DNA of 64,000 nt, from NCBI RefSeq assembly GCF_014695575.1, contig NZ_JACJOO010000095.1, positions 1 to 64,000 on the forward strand. Direction: 5' to 3'. The notes under the pieces are model-generated. The model worked only from the letters and a program-made list of their open reading frames with translations, did not search any database and was not told the origin of the DNA. Position 1 is the first letter of the stretch, and each line of letters starts with the position of its first letter. The position numbers and the translations under genes were made by a program. This stretch comes from Leptolyngbya sp. FACHB-8. GTDB lineage: Bacteria > Cyanobacteriota > Cyanobacteriia > Elainellales > Elainellaceae. Of the stretch, positions 50,850-59,501 are shown one piece after another.

Positions 50850-51752
50850 TTATTTAACTCCCTCGGTCTGCAATTCAGAAATCAACTGCTCTAGATGGCC
50901 GCTCTCTGCCTGGTACACTTCGTTGCAGAAATGACAGGTCGCTTCAGCCCCGTTGTCTTTCTCGATCATGTCTCGCAGTTCGTCTTCCCCTAGCAGCTTC
51001 AGTGCTCCCAGCATCCGGTCGAACGAACAACCGCAGTGGAACCGCAACAGTTGCGTTTCTGGGAAAATATTGAGATCCATATCTCCCAGCAGATCGGTCA
51101 AAATCTGGGGCAACGATTTCCCAGCCTGGAGCAGCGGAGTAAAGCCTGCCAGGGTACTCAGACGAGATTCGAGAGTTTGAATCAACGATTCGCCCCGAGC
51201 TGCCTTGGGAAGAATTTGCACCAACAGGCCTCCGGCGGCTGTCACACCCTCAGGTTCAACAAAAACACCCACCATCAAAGCTGAAGGTGTTTGCTCAGAC
51301 GTGACCAGGTAATAGGCCACATCCTCACCAATCTCCCCCGAAACCAGTTCTACCGTGCTGGAGTAAGGGTAGCCGTAACCAATATCTCGTAATACATGGA
51401 GTCGTCCTTCCCGGCCGATCGCTCCACCCACATCCAATTTCCCTTGAGGGTTAGGAGGCAGTTCCACAGAGGGATTTTGCACATAGCCCCGCACGGTTCC
51501 ATCCAATCCCGCATCTGCAAAAACAATCCCCATTGGACCGTTCCCCCGAAAGTGTAAGTTCACCCGGGAGCCTTCCTTTTTCATGCTGGAAGCAAGAAGC
51601 AAGCCTGAACACATTGCCCTACCGAGGGCAGCGGTGGCGACATAGGAGAGTGAGTGACGTTGACGAGCTTCTTCCGTGAGGCGTGTCGTCACAGCACCGA
51701 CCACCCGGATTCCCCCACCTGCCGCCGTTGCGCGAATCAATTGATCGGCCAT
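50850..51752 (-). CDS. hslO: Redox-regulated chaperone Hsp33
   Basis: A 300-residue chaperone that is switched on by oxidative unfolding. It starts MADQLIRATAAGGGIRVVGA, typical of the family. The zinc-binding C-terminal switch holds all four cysteines: Cys240 and Cys242 (FHCGCSFDRM) and Cys273 and Cys276 (ATCHFCNEVY), the CxC and CxxC pattern. It acts in the cytoplasm on aggregation-prone proteins. It stands alone, with a long hairpin spacer upstream. Confidence 0.96.
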   Translation of the reverse strand: MADQLIRATAAGGGIRVVGAVTTRLTEEARQRHSLSYVATAALGRAMCSGLLLASSMKKEGSRVNLHFRGNGPMGIVFADAGLDGTVRGYVQNPSVELPPNPQGKLDVGGAIGREGRLHVLRDIGYGYPYSSTVELVSGEIGEDVAYYLVTSEQTPSALMVGVFVEPEGVTAAGGLLVQILPKAARGESLIQTLESRLSTLAGFTPLLQAGKSLPQILTDLLGDMDLNIFPETQLLRFHCGCSFDRMLGALKLLGEDELRDMIEKDNGAEATCHFCNEVYQAESGHLEQLISELQTEGVK

Positions 51753-51882
51753 AACCTAAACAGTTCTTCATAAATCCTCACTCCATTCTATATATTGCAG
51801 TTCCTGCTTGGGTGAAGTCAGCTCAAACCAATAACCAGCCCCATCTGTATGTTTTTTGTGGGTCTTAATCTTGCAATACTCT

Positions 51883-51959
51883 GGACCGTTTTTCTGAAAC
51901 CCTTAATTTTTGCGTGCGCTTTGCGCATACAAAAATTAAGGGTTTCAGAAAAACGGTCC
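51883..51959. repeat. Family-4 long hairpin, copy 1
   Basis: GGACCGTTTTTCTGAAACCC followed by TTAATTTTTG pairs with its complement across GCGTGCGCTTTGCGC, giving a stem of over 30 bp. CAATACTCTG precedes it, as at the copy at 61370-61444. Confidence 0.8.
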
Positions 51960-52060
51960 GAATTAATGATTCTGTATGAAGTAGGTAGCTAGCCGACCTC
52001 TGCGAGAAAAGCTGGGCAGCCACGGTATCGAAGCTCTTGTAAAATCCCTGCAAAACAACC

Positions 52061-52076
52061 TGTGATCTAAATCACA
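52061..52076. promoter_or_regulatory. CRP/SyCRP1-type binding site
   Basis: TGTGATCTAAATCACA is a full palindromic TGTGA-N6-TCACA site, one base from the ideal CRP consensus core. A -10-like TAAAAT lies at 52094-52099, which places the site near -38 of a start around 52106, close to a class II activator position. The likely target is the ppx transcript. Confidence 0.65.
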
Positions 52077-52425
52077 AAAACTACACTGCAAGATAAAATC
52101 ATTGTGAAATTTACTAGGCTCAAGCCTTAGGTTGCAAGGGAGAACGGGATAGGTTAGGGAATGGTTGACCCCTGAGCCGGTTGGGCAGATTAGGTCATAG
52201 TCCGCTCGAAAAGCCCGGTGGCTTGGCAACTCTGGCATTTGACCCGGATCGAGTATTTGGCTGAACGGAATTTTTTCCAGGAGTGCCGTGCTCTACAGAG
52301 TCCTTGAATTTCTCACTTCTCTGAATTTTTCGGATGTATTTCTCTGGCCTGCGGTTCTCTAACATACACTGACTACACAGGGCTTCTGGATGACTGGCTT
52401 AATGTTTGACCTACGCAGGGAAAAT

Positions 52426-54039
52426 ATGCTCAGCGTTCCCGCATTGACGCACGATCGCATTCTGGCGGCGATTGATGTGGGGACGAACTCGATCCACATG
52501 GTGATTGTCCACATTCAACCGTCCCTGCCTACCTTTACGGTGATTTCTAAAGAGAAGGCAACTGTACGCTTGGGCGATCGCGACCCTAAAACTGGCTGCC
52601 TCACCCCCGTTGCGATGGATCGTGCGACCCAGGCGCTCCGTCGCTGCCAGGAACTAGCCAATCGTCTTCATGCCGAGGATATTGTCGCTGTTGCGACGAG
52701 TGCTGTCCGAGAAGCCCCGAACGGTCGTGACTTCTTGCAACAAATCGAAGAAGAGTTGGGGCTCACCATTAACCTCATCGCTGGGCAGGAAGAAGCCCGA
52801 CGCATCTACCTGGGCGTGCTCTCGGGGATGTCCTTCAACAACCAGCCTCACGCCATCATCGACATTGGCGGTGGCTCAACGGAGCTGATTTTGGGCGATG
52901 GACACGAACCCCGCAGCCTGAGCAGCACGAAAATTGGAGCCGTTCGTCTAACCGCCGAATTTGTTACTACAGACCCCATCAGTTCTACTGAGTTTGGTTA
53001 CCTTCAAGCTTATGTGCGTGGGATGCTGGAGCGGCCCGTTGAGGAGTTATTAGCTCAATTGCAACCGGGAGAAACCTGCCAACTAGTTGGCACATCGGGC
53101 ACCATTGAAGCGGTTGCGATGCTCCATGCCCGTGAGAAGCTGGGCATGATTCCCGACCCCATGCATGGCTACAGCCTCACCCTGGAAGATCTACGGGAGT
53201 TAGTCAATCGCCTGCGCCGTATGCCCTATGCTGAGCGCACGAAACTTCCGGGCATGAACGAGCGCCGTGCTGAAATCATTGTTGCAGGAGCGGTCATTCT
53301 GCAAGAAGCGATGACCCTGCTGGGCATGAACTCCATCTTTATCTGTGAACGGGCGCTGCGGGAAGGGGTGGTCGTCGACTGGATGTTGACCCACGGCCTG
53401 ATTGAAGATCGGCTACGCTTTCAAAGCTCGATTCGAGAACGCAGTGTACTGCGTACCGCCCAGAAGTTTGAAACCAAGATGCCTTACTCCGAGTGCATCG
53501 CCCGCCATGCCATCAACCTGTTCGACCAGACCCAGGGAGTCTTGCACCCCTGGGGTGTTGAAGAACGGGATCTGCTCTGGGCAGCGGCCATGCTTCATAA
53601 CTGCGGCCACTTTGTCAGCCACTCATCCCACCATAAGCATTCCTATTACTTAATCCGCAACAGCGATTTGCTGGGGTTCACCGAGGTCGAAATTGAGACG
53701 ATCGCAAACCTGGCCCGCTACCATCGCAAGAGTTGTCCTAAGAAGAAACACGAGAGCTATCGTAATATCAGCAGCAAGAAGTACCGACGGGTTGTAGATC
53801 AGCTCAGCCCGCTGCTACGGCTGGCGGTCGCAATGGATCGACGGCAGATTGGAGCGATCGCTCAATTCACCTGTGAGCCCCGTCCCGAAGCCGGAGAACT
53901 GCGGCTGCACCTCTACCCCCGTCATGCAGGGGATGACTGTGCCCTGGAACTGTGGAGCCTCGATTATAAGAAGGGATGCTTTGAAGAGGTGTACGGCTTA
54001 AAACTGGTTCCTATTCTTCACCCGGATGCAAAGGGTTAA
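52426..54039 (+). CDS. ppx: Exopolyphosphatase / guanosine pentaphosphatase (Ppx/GppA)
   Basis: The frame opens at 52390, but ATG at 52426 (MLSVPALTHDRILAAIDVGT) is closer to the family start and gives 537 residues. The acetate-kinase-like fold has AAIDVGTNSIHMVIV, VATSAVREAPNGRDFL and the phosphate loop IDIGGGSTELILG. VGTSGTIEAVAML lies further on. The C-terminal half is an HD-type domain (HNCGHFVSHSSHHKHSYYLI). It degrades polyphosphate and perhaps pppGpp. A CRP-type site about 350 bases upstream may tie it to cAMP. Confidence 0.93.
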   Translation: MLSVPALTHDRILAAIDVGTNSIHMVIVHIQPSLPTFTVISKEKATVRLGDRDPKTGCLTPVAMDRATQALRRCQELANRLHAEDIVAVATSAVREAPNGRDFLQQIEEELGLTINLIAGQEEARRIYLGVLSGMSFNNQPHAIIDIGGGSTELILGDGHEPRSLSSTKIGAVRLTAEFVTTDPISSTEFGYLQAYVRGMLERPVEELLAQLQPGETCQLVGTSGTIEAVAMLHAREKLGMIPDPMHGYSLTLEDLRELVNRLRRMPYAERTKLPGMNERRAEIIVAGAVILQEAMTLLGMNSIFICERALREGVVVDWMLTHGLIEDRLRFQSSIRERSVLRTAQKFETKMPYSECIARHAINLFDQTQGVLHPWGVEERDLLWAAAMLHNCGHFVSHSSHHKHSYYLIRNSDLLGFTEVEIETIANLARYHRKSCPKKKHESYRNISSKKYRRVVDQLSPLLRLAVAMDRRQIGAIAQFTCEPRPEAGELRLHLYPRHAGDDCALELWSLDYKKGCFEEVYGLKLVPILHPDAKG

Positions 54040-54410
54040 CGTCACGCGCTCATTAATGTAACAAAACGGAAACATAACAAAACCGAGGAATCCGATTTTC
54101 GATGGCAACTCAGTCGTGGAATCGGGTTCTTCCATTTTGCTGGGGTGGAGGGCGATCGCATAACAACCGCAGCAACAATTGCAACCTGGAAATCAGCGAT
54201 CCCCGTTGCGAGATCAACCGTTTGTTGATACTTTAGTGGCTTGTTTTACAAGAAGTGTCTAAAAGCTCAAATTTTTTGAATATCGCTGGTTTTTAAGCAT
54301 ATATCTCACCCGCAGAACGAATCTCTTTGATTGGCACCTGGAGCGACAAGTACCTCCGATTTAAGCCTGGACGGTTTTGTGGGCCACTGACGGACAACCG
54401 CTGAGACATC
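54040..54410. other. Spacer between ppx and the M23 gene
   Basis: The 371 bases hold no supported gene and no strong hairpin. One HIP1 octamer lies near 54.15 kb. The promoter of the M23-bactofilin pair should be here. Confidence 0.5.
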
Positions 54411-55247
54411 ATGCATCGCCGTATCCCCCAACGCTTTACGATTTTCATCGCTTGTACAGGTAAGACCCCGCTGACTATCTCCATTCACCCCCTGATTTTG
54501 GTAGCGATTCTATTGGGCTCTATTTCCTTCCCGGTGGTGTCGGTTGCCAAAGCCTTTCAGACGATGACCAACCGCAACTCGCAGTTGACTCACGAGAACC
54601 GCAACCTGAATAAGCAGGCTCAGGAAATTCTGGAAGGCATGGAGCAATTGGAATCCGAAATTGACGCCCTGCAACGGCGGGCTGGGATGCCCGAAACTGG
54701 CTCGGAGAACCAATCCCGGCTACCTCAGGGGGGCGTACCCTTGGCTGTAGAAGGCAAATTCTTTTTATCTGTTGCTGAGGAACAGTTACCTCAGCTGATG
54801 GAGGATCTAGAGGGAACTCAACCGGCTCTGGAAGCTACTCTAAAACGAGAAAATGCAAGGCCTCAGGGCCTTCCGCTCAAGGCCAGTTATCGGGAGACTT
54901 CAGGTTTTGGGTTTCGGCGTAATCCCTTCGGTGGTGGCTCAGAGTTCCATGGTGGTCTTGATTTTGTGGCCGCTTTCCGCAGTCCGATTTATCCTACGGC
55001 TCCTGGGAAAGTGATTCGAGCAGAAATGTCTCGTGGGTACGGCTATCATGTGGTCATTGACCATGGTTATGGATATAAAACCCTCTATGGTCATATGTCA
55101 GGGCTAGCCGTAACTTCGGGTATGACGGTCGATCGCGATCGCATCATTGGCTATCTGGGCAATACAGGCCGCTCGACAGGTCCGCATCTACACTACGAGG
55201 TTTTCCGGAATGATCAGCCGGTGGATCCCAAGTATTATTTGGACTGA
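54411..55247 (+). CDS. Membrane-anchored M23 peptidase
   Basis: A 278-residue protein. One span (HPLILVAILLGSISFPVVSV, about 26-45) is followed by a coiled coil (TNRNSQLTHENRNLNKQAQE, to about 95) and a spacer. The C-terminal LytM domain (150-278) has GFGFRRNPFGGGSEFHGGLD, DHGYGYKTLYGHMSG and GPHLHYEVF, with all zinc ligands. It should cut peptidoglycan cross-links in the periplasm. The bactofilin gene follows 39 bases downstream, a pairing found in many bacteria where bactofilin positions a LytM enzyme to shape the cell. Confidence 0.9.
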   Translation: MHRRIPQRFTIFIACTGKTPLTISIHPLILVAILLGSISFPVVSVAKAFQTMTNRNSQLTHENRNLNKQAQEILEGMEQLESEIDALQRRAGMPETGSENQSRLPQGGVPLAVEGKFFLSVAEEQLPQLMEDLEGTQPALEATLKRENARPQGLPLKASYRETSGFGFRRNPFGGGSEFHGGLDFVAAFRSPIYPTAPGKVIRAEMSRGYGYHVVIDHGYGYKTLYGHMSGLAVTSGMTVDRDRIIGYLGNTGRSTGPHLHYEVFRNDQPVDPKYYLD

Positions 55248-55286
55248 GCGATCGCATTTCACCTATTCATCGCTAGGGAGCGAGGT

Positions 55287-55691
55287 ATGTTCGGCCGAAA
55301 GCAAAGCAACAATTCACTCACCTATCTGAGCGAGAAAAGTGAGTTTCAAGGGGCATTGCATATTGAAGGAAATCTACGGGTTGATGGCGTCATCCATGGC
55401 ACCGTAGAAGTTCGAGGCGACATGGAAGTATCACATACAGGTTTGGTGGAAGGGCCAGAAATTCATACCCGTAACCTGATCATTCATGGGGTTGTTAAAT
55501 CCCGTATTGTTGCAGAAGGTCGCCTCAGCCTGAGCCGCACCGCTCGTTTAGAGGGGGATGTTACTGCCCACTCCATTGATATTGAAGCGGGTGCCTTCTA
55601 TCTAGGCCATATGACGACCTCTGATACTGAGGATAAGGTGCTCCCTGGCACTGGCAAGTATCCCGAATTAATCGGCGGCGAGCCGCAGTAA
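55287..55691 (+). CDS. Bactofilin family cytoskeletal protein
   Basis: A 134-residue protein. The central DUF583 region (20-110) shows a regular right-handed beta-helix pattern: GALHIEGNLRVDGVIHGTVE, VRGDMEVSHTGLVEGPEIHT, RNLIIHGVVKSRIVAEGRLS. The short polar N- and C-terminal tails are typical. Bactofilins polymerise without nucleotide at the inner membrane and recruit cell-wall enzymes. The adjacent membrane-bound M23 peptidase is the obvious partner. A hairpin at 55728-55763 ends the unit. Confidence 0.92.
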   Translation: MFGRKQSNNSLTYLSEKSEFQGALHIEGNLRVDGVIHGTVEVRGDMEVSHTGLVEGPEIHTRNLIIHGVVKSRIVAEGRLSLSRTARLEGDVTAHSIDIEAGAFYLGHMTTSDTEDKVLPGTGKYPELIGGEPQ

Positions 55692-55727
55692 AATTTTCGC
55701 TTAGCCATCGTTGAGTGAGTGCTAGGC

Positions 55728-55763
55728 CAGAGTAGCGGCGTTACAGGTAACGCCGCTACTCTG
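55728..55763 (+). terminator. Terminator after the bactofilin gene
   Basis: CAGAGTAGCGGCGTTAC pairs with GTAACGCCGCTACTCTG with a two-base loop, 37 bases after the stop. Confidence 0.7.
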
Positions 55764-55790
55764 CTCTGCCATTCATTTCAGAAACGAACG

Positions 55791-55850
55791 TTACCTGACA
55801 GGATAAGTCGAAGCACTATTGGGTGCTTCGACTTATCCTGAACTGCTGTT
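55791..55850. repeat. Family-1-related single-arm repeat
   Basis: TTACCTGACAGGATAAGTC and GACTTATCCTGAACTGCTGT resemble family-1 termini with small deletions and enclose one arm, CAGGATAAGTCGAAGCA and its complement (55799-55840). Confidence 0.55.
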
Positions 55851-56056
55851 GACGAAGGCTAGATCCTGAAAAACACCGACTCAAATTGCATGGTTTGTTT
55901 AGGGGAAATAAAGTGCTTTTCTCGAACCGTAAATCTGCCATAAACCGGGGGGGATAGAGTAGTGCCGTTGGTGAAAGGAACAGGTTAGGATTCTGACAGG
56001 CGATCGCACAGGCATTCTGTCGTTTGCCATGTCAACATTTATGGAACTTACGGTTC

Positions 56057-57145
56057 ATGGGTAGCACTTTTGGGCATTTATTTCGCATTACGACCTTTGG
56101 CGAGTCCCACGGTGGGGGCGTCGGTGTTGTGATTGATGGGTGCCCTCCTCGTTTGCCCATCACACCTGAAGAAATTCAGTTTGAGCTGGATCGGCGGCGA
56201 CCGGGCCAAAGTAAAATCACGACTCCCCGTAAAGAAGCTGATCAGTGCGAAATTCTCTCCGGGGTGCTCGACGGGCAAACCCTGGGTACACCCATCGCTA
56301 TCCTGGTGCGCAACAAAGACCAACGCTCTCAGGATTACGACGAGATGTCGGTGAAGTACCGCCCTTCCCATGCAGACGCGACCTATGACGCGAAGTATGG
56401 GATTCGCGCCTGGCAGGGGGGTGGGCGCTCTTCGGCACGGGAAACCATTGGGCGTGTAGCCGCAGGGGCGATCGCCAAAAAAATCCTGCAACAAGTTGCC
56501 GGGGTGGAAATCGTCGGCTATGTGAAGCGTATTAAGGATCTGGAAGGGGTCATTGATCCGGAGACCGTCACCCTGGGCCAGGTGGAAAGCAACATCGTTC
56601 GTTGTCCTGATAGCGAAGCGGCCCAACGCATGCTGGATCTGGTGGAGAAGTACCGCGACCAGGGGGATTCCCTGGGCGGAGTGGTGGAATGTGTAGCGCG
56701 TCGCGTTCCCAGAGGTTTGGGGGAACCTGTGTTTGACAAGCTGGAAGCCGATCTGGCAAAGGCGATGATGTCGCTCCCTGCTACCAAGGGTTTTGAAATT
56801 GGCTCTGGTTTTGCAGGTACCCTGATGAGCGGGAGCGAACATAATGATGCCTTCATTACGGATGCCGAGGGAAATGTGCGAACGGAAACCAACCGTTCCG
56901 GCGGCGTGCAGGGAGGCATTTCTAACGGCGAAAACATCATTATTCGCATTGCCTTTAAACCCACGGCTACCATCCGCAAAGAGCAGCGGACGGTGACCAA
57001 GGAAGGTGAGGAAACCCTGCTGGTTGGAAAAGGCCGGCATGACCCCTGCGTGCTGCCCCGTGCGGTGCCCATGGTGGAGGCGATGATGGCCCTCGTGCTA
57101 TGTGACCATCTCATGCGGCAACATGGACAGTGTGAACTGTTCTAG
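56057..57145 (+). CDS. aroC: Chorismate synthase
   Basis: The last shikimate-pathway enzyme, which turns EPSP into chorismate with reduced FMN. The start at 56057 ([20 protein letters not shown]) fits the family and gives 362 residues; the frame itself opens at 56024. Signatures are [40 protein letters not shown] and [36 protein letters not shown] and [14 protein letters not shown] follow. Length is normal. The fibrillin-like gene follows after nine bases and is probably co-transcribed. Confidence 0.96.
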   Translation: MGSTFGHLFRITTFGESHGGGVGVVIDGCPPRLPITPEEIQFELDRRRPGQSKITTPRKEADQCEILSGVLDGQTLGTPIAILVRNKDQRSQDYDEMSVKYRPSHADATYDAKYGIRAWQGGGRSSARETIGRVAAGAIAKKILQQVAGVEIVGYVKRIKDLEGVIDPETVTLGQVESNIVRCPDSEAAQRMLDLVEKYRDQGDSLGGVVECVARRVPRGLGEPVFDKLEADLAKAMMSLPATKGFEIGSGFAGTLMSGSEHNDAFITDAEGNVRTETNRSGGVQGGISNGENIIIRIAFKPTATIRKEQRTVTKEGEETLLVGKGRHDPCVLPRAVPMVEAMMALVLCDHLMRQHGQCELF

Positions 57146-57154
57146 AGCTTGTTT

Positions 57155-57769
57155 ATGACTGCTGATCTGTCCCCCGATCGCCCTACGGATTTTGCCCAAA
57201 CCCTCGACCAGGCTGTGCAGATTTTCCGCACAGGACAGGGTAGCCGACCGGGGGCGGTCGCCATGGTTGAAGCCCTCCTCCAGGCCGAAACGACCGCCAA
57301 ACGTGACCACATCACCTATCCCTTCTCAGCTCTAGAGGGACAGTGGCGGCTTTGTTTCACGACAGGGGTTCAGAAGCGCAAGGGGGGCGGCGTGCGGCTG
57401 ACCCGAGGTTTTTATATGCCAGGGTTTACGCCTGCCTACATCAGCTTTTATCCGGAGGGCGAGACGCTGTTGGGGGAAATTCGCAATCAGATTTCCCTGG
57501 CAGGTTTATCGCTTACCCTTACTGGGCCTTGCCGCTACCCTGGCAAGAAAAATTTGCTGGTGTTTGATTTTACGCAGATGGAGATAAGGGTGGGCGATCG
57601 CTCCCTCTATCAAGGCGGTATTCGTGGAGGCTCAACCAAAGCTCAGGAATTTGCTCAGAAACCCGTTGCCAAGCTGCCCTTCTTTGCCTTCTTTCGCATC
57701 ACTGAGGACTACATCGCAGCTCGAGGGCGAGGCGGTGGCTTAGCCGTTTGGGTTCGAGCTCAGGCTTAA
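57155..57769 (+). CDS. PAP/fibrillin-like lipid-associated protein
   Basis: The frame opens with TTG at 57149, but ATG at 57155 (MTADLSPDRPTDFAQTLDQA) is preferred and gives 204 residues. The pattern ALEGQWRLCFTTGVQKRKGG, near residue 60, and LLVFDFTQMEIRVGDRSLYQ, with a basic Arg-Gly-rich segment (RGRGGGLAVWV) at the end, resembles the plastid lipid-associated (fibrillin) family of beta-barrel proteins in cyanobacteria and chloroplasts. Those proteins associate with thylakoid lipids. The family call is moderate; it lies nine bases after aroC. Confidence 0.6.
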   Translation: MTADLSPDRPTDFAQTLDQAVQIFRTGQGSRPGAVAMVEALLQAETTAKRDHITYPFSALEGQWRLCFTTGVQKRKGGGVRLTRGFYMPGFTPAYISFYPEGETLLGEIRNQISLAGLSLTLTGPCRYPGKKNLLVFDFTQMEIRVGDRSLYQGGIRGGSTKAQEFAQKPVAKLPFFAFFRITEDYIAARGRGGGLAVWVRAQA

Positions 57770-57806
57770 AAAAGAAGTGTGTTGCTCTGCAACACACTTC
57801 TTTTTT
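57768..57806. terminator. Bidirectional terminator
   Basis: AAAAAAGAAGTGTGTTGC pairs with GCAACACACTTCTTTTTT around TCT. It begins inside the stop codon of the upstream gene and ends eight bases before the stop of the converging one. Confidence 0.85.
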
Positions 57807-57813
57807 AGGCTCA

Positions 57814-58314
57814 CTACCACCAGCGAACTTGTAAAGCACTCCGTTCAGGTTCGGTGGGATCTATGCTAGTTTCCCAATCAGTAGGTTTGTAGGTGCCGAA
57901 GATTCGATCCCACCAATCAACCCCTAATCCAAAATTGTGATGCCATTGTCCGTAGGTGTGATGGACATAGTGAACGGGCATCGGCATCCAGAAGCACTTA
58001 GTGGGATTGTCATGCTGAAGCTGGTGAGCGTAGGCCGAAAAGATCGCGTATGTTACCGCTCCGAGGAAAAAAGCTAAGGAAACTTTCCAGGAAAATAGCA
58101 GGAGAATGAGTGGAATTGGCACCACGACTTTCATGTATTCCAGAAATTCTTTAAAGACCCCCTGGCCTGTATTTTCGGCATGGTGGTCGACATGGAATTG
58201 GCATTTGTCGGGCCGCACATGCATCAAACGATGTAACCAATACTCTACCAGGCTGCTGAACAAGAACGTTCCCACAAATACCAGGCCCAGACCCAACATT
58301 CCTCCGATACCCAT
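57814..58314 (-). CDS. Sterol desaturase / fatty acid hydroxylase family protein
   Basis: A 166-residue diiron membrane enzyme. The histidine boxes are HRLMH, HVDHH, HYVHH and QWHHN, the pattern of the fatty acid hydroxylase superfamily. Three or four spans are visible (MLGLGLVFVGTFLFSSLVEY, VVVPIPLILLLFSW, LAFFLGAVTYAIFSAY). It may hydroxylate or desaturate a fatty acyl or carotenoid-type substrate. It is shorter than the typical family member (over 200 residues), but all metal boxes are present. The substrate is not determined. Confidence 0.85.
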   Translation of the reverse strand: MGIGGMLGLGLVFVGTFLFSSLVEYWLHRLMHVRPDKCQFHVDHHAENTGQGVFKEFLEYMKVVVPIPLILLLFSWKVSLAFFLGAVTYAIFSAYAHQLQHDNPTKCFWMPMPVHYVHHTYGQWHHNFGLGVDWWDRIFGTYKPTDWETSIDPTEPERSALQVRWW

Positions 58315-58358
58315 TCTGTCTCTGACACCTCACATCACTCTATTCAGATCTTGCACTA

Positions 58359-58463
58359 AAACCTGGATTTTGCCGCCACTAAGCTGTCGCAGAATCCAGG
58401 TTTATTTTCTACAGGGCTTACGCCTTCTGTGGAGTGTGCAAAACACATCGCACAAGAAGGCGT
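58359..58463. terminator. Two hairpins between AIM24 and hydroxylase genes
   Basis: AAACCTGGATTTTGC…GCAGAATCCAGGTTT (58359-58403, one mismatch) and ACGCCTTCTGTG…CACAAGAAGGCGT (58420-58463) lie in tandem. They probably terminate the AIM24 message. Confidence 0.6.
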
Positions 58464-58495
58464 TAGTCCTATTTCAACCGGGTGGGGGCTATAGA

Positions 58496-59188
58496 TCAAC
58501 TTCCGGCTTGGAAGTAAACTTCCTCGTAAGGTTGCAACAGCACCCAGCCATTACCCTGAAACTTGAGTTGGATGGACTCACCGCTGCCGCGTCCAAACAA
58601 AGTGCCCACGGTAAAATTGGTCGCTAGTTCTGGGGAGAGTGAACCCGACCAGGCAACCGTAGCGTTGGGGTCGCAAAACACGGGCATGTTGGGTTTGACG
58701 GGTAGGGCTAAAGGTTCGTGGTGGGTGGTGATGGCGACCATGCCGCTACCCGATAGGCGGATGTTGAAAAGCCCTCCGGCCATCATCCCCGCCACTCGGC
58801 GCATGAGTTTAATGTCCCATTTAATCGAGTCTTCCATCGCCAGAATGTCGTTGCCATTGACAAAAATCGTTTCGTTGTTAAGGTTCAAGATGTGAATCCG
58901 CTTGCCGTGATCGGCCAGGTAAACGCGGCCTGCTCCATCCATTTTCATGAGGGACATGCCTTCGCCGGAAACCATCTTTTTCATCAGGTTTTCTAAACCA
59001 TGTTCGAGGATACCTTCTCGCTTAAAGTTGATATTCCCCAGGTATCCAATCATGGCCCCAACTTTAGCCCAAACTCTTCCATTGAGCTTCACTTCTAATA
59101 AGTGAGGGCTTTCTAACTCAAAGGTGTCCTGGCCATGTTCCTTTTGAGATGTAGCTTGTAGAAACTCATTCAGTGAGTAGCGAGACAT
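58496..59188 (-). CDS. AIM24 family protein
   Basis: A 230-residue beta-rich protein of the AIM24/TIGR00266 type. Typical blocks are MMAGGLFNIRLSGSGMVAIT, GYLGNINFKREG and GRVYLADHGKRIHILNLNNE. TWIN-like beta repeats make a double-barrel fold. Mitochondrial AIM24 helps inner-membrane organisation; bacterial members are uncharacterised. It has no signal peptide. It stands alone with repeats on both sides. Confidence 0.88.
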   Translation of the reverse strand: MSRYSLNEFLQATSQKEHGQDTFELESPHLLEVKLNGRVWAKVGAMIGYLGNINFKREGILEHGLENLMKKMVSGEGMSLMKMDGAGRVYLADHGKRIHILNLNNETIFVNGNDILAMEDSIKWDIKLMRRVAGMMAGGLFNIRLSGSGMVAITTHHEPLALPVKPNMPVFCDPNATVAWSGSLSPELATNFTVGTLFGRGSGESIQLKFQGNGWVLLQPYEEVYFQAGS

Positions 59189-59308
59189 CGTATTTTGTAA
59201 TTGTTTAGTGTCATGGGATGTTGCTTAACCCCTTCACGTCATATGCTTCAAAGTGCGAGGCTTAAATTCCGGATTAGGTGTGATGGCCTATCCCTTGCCC
59301 AGCTCCAG

Positions 59309-59357
59309 CCCCAAAATATTGAGCCGCCCGTTTCGCAGGCGGCTCAATATTTTGGGG
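59309..59357. repeat. 20-bp stem hairpin
   Basis: CCCCAAAATATTGAGCCGCC pairs with its exact complement around CGTTTCGCA. It lies upstream of AIM24, beside the family-1 copy. Confidence 0.8.
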
Positions 59358-59374
59358 TTTCACCCACCTACTTT

Positions 59375-59498
59375 AACCTCAGTTCGGGTTAAGGGCTTTT
59401 TCGAGTGCCGCGCTTCGCGCGGCACTCGAAAAAGCCCATTATTGCGTGCGCGTCGCGCACGCAATAATGGGCGGTTCGGCTTATCCCGAACTGACGTT
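59375..59498. repeat. Family-1 two-armed repeat, copy F
   Basis: The ends AACCTCAGTTCGGGTTAAG and CTTATCCCGAACTGACGTT lie within TA flanks (59374-59375, 59498-59499) around 122 bp. The second arm reads CATTATTGCGTGCGC/GCGCACGCAATAATG rather than CATTTTGGCGTGCGC, so both stem strands have changed together. It ends three bases from the ABC gene stop. Confidence 0.85.
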
Positions 59499-59501
59499 AC
59501 T

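Larger units (their letters stand above)
51753..52425. other. Divergent regulatory spacer between hslO and ppx
   Basis: About 670 bases without a supported gene. It contains the family-4 hairpin (51883-51959), a CRP-type palindrome (52061-52076) and a nearby -10-like TAAAAT. From there a leader of about 300 bases would precede ppx. I could not match that leader to a known riboswitch. Confidence 0.6.

Noticed and set aside
52100-52389. Possible riboswitch in the ppx leader
   Set aside because: I looked for cobalamin, TPP, glycine and glutamine motif landmarks and found no convincing match.
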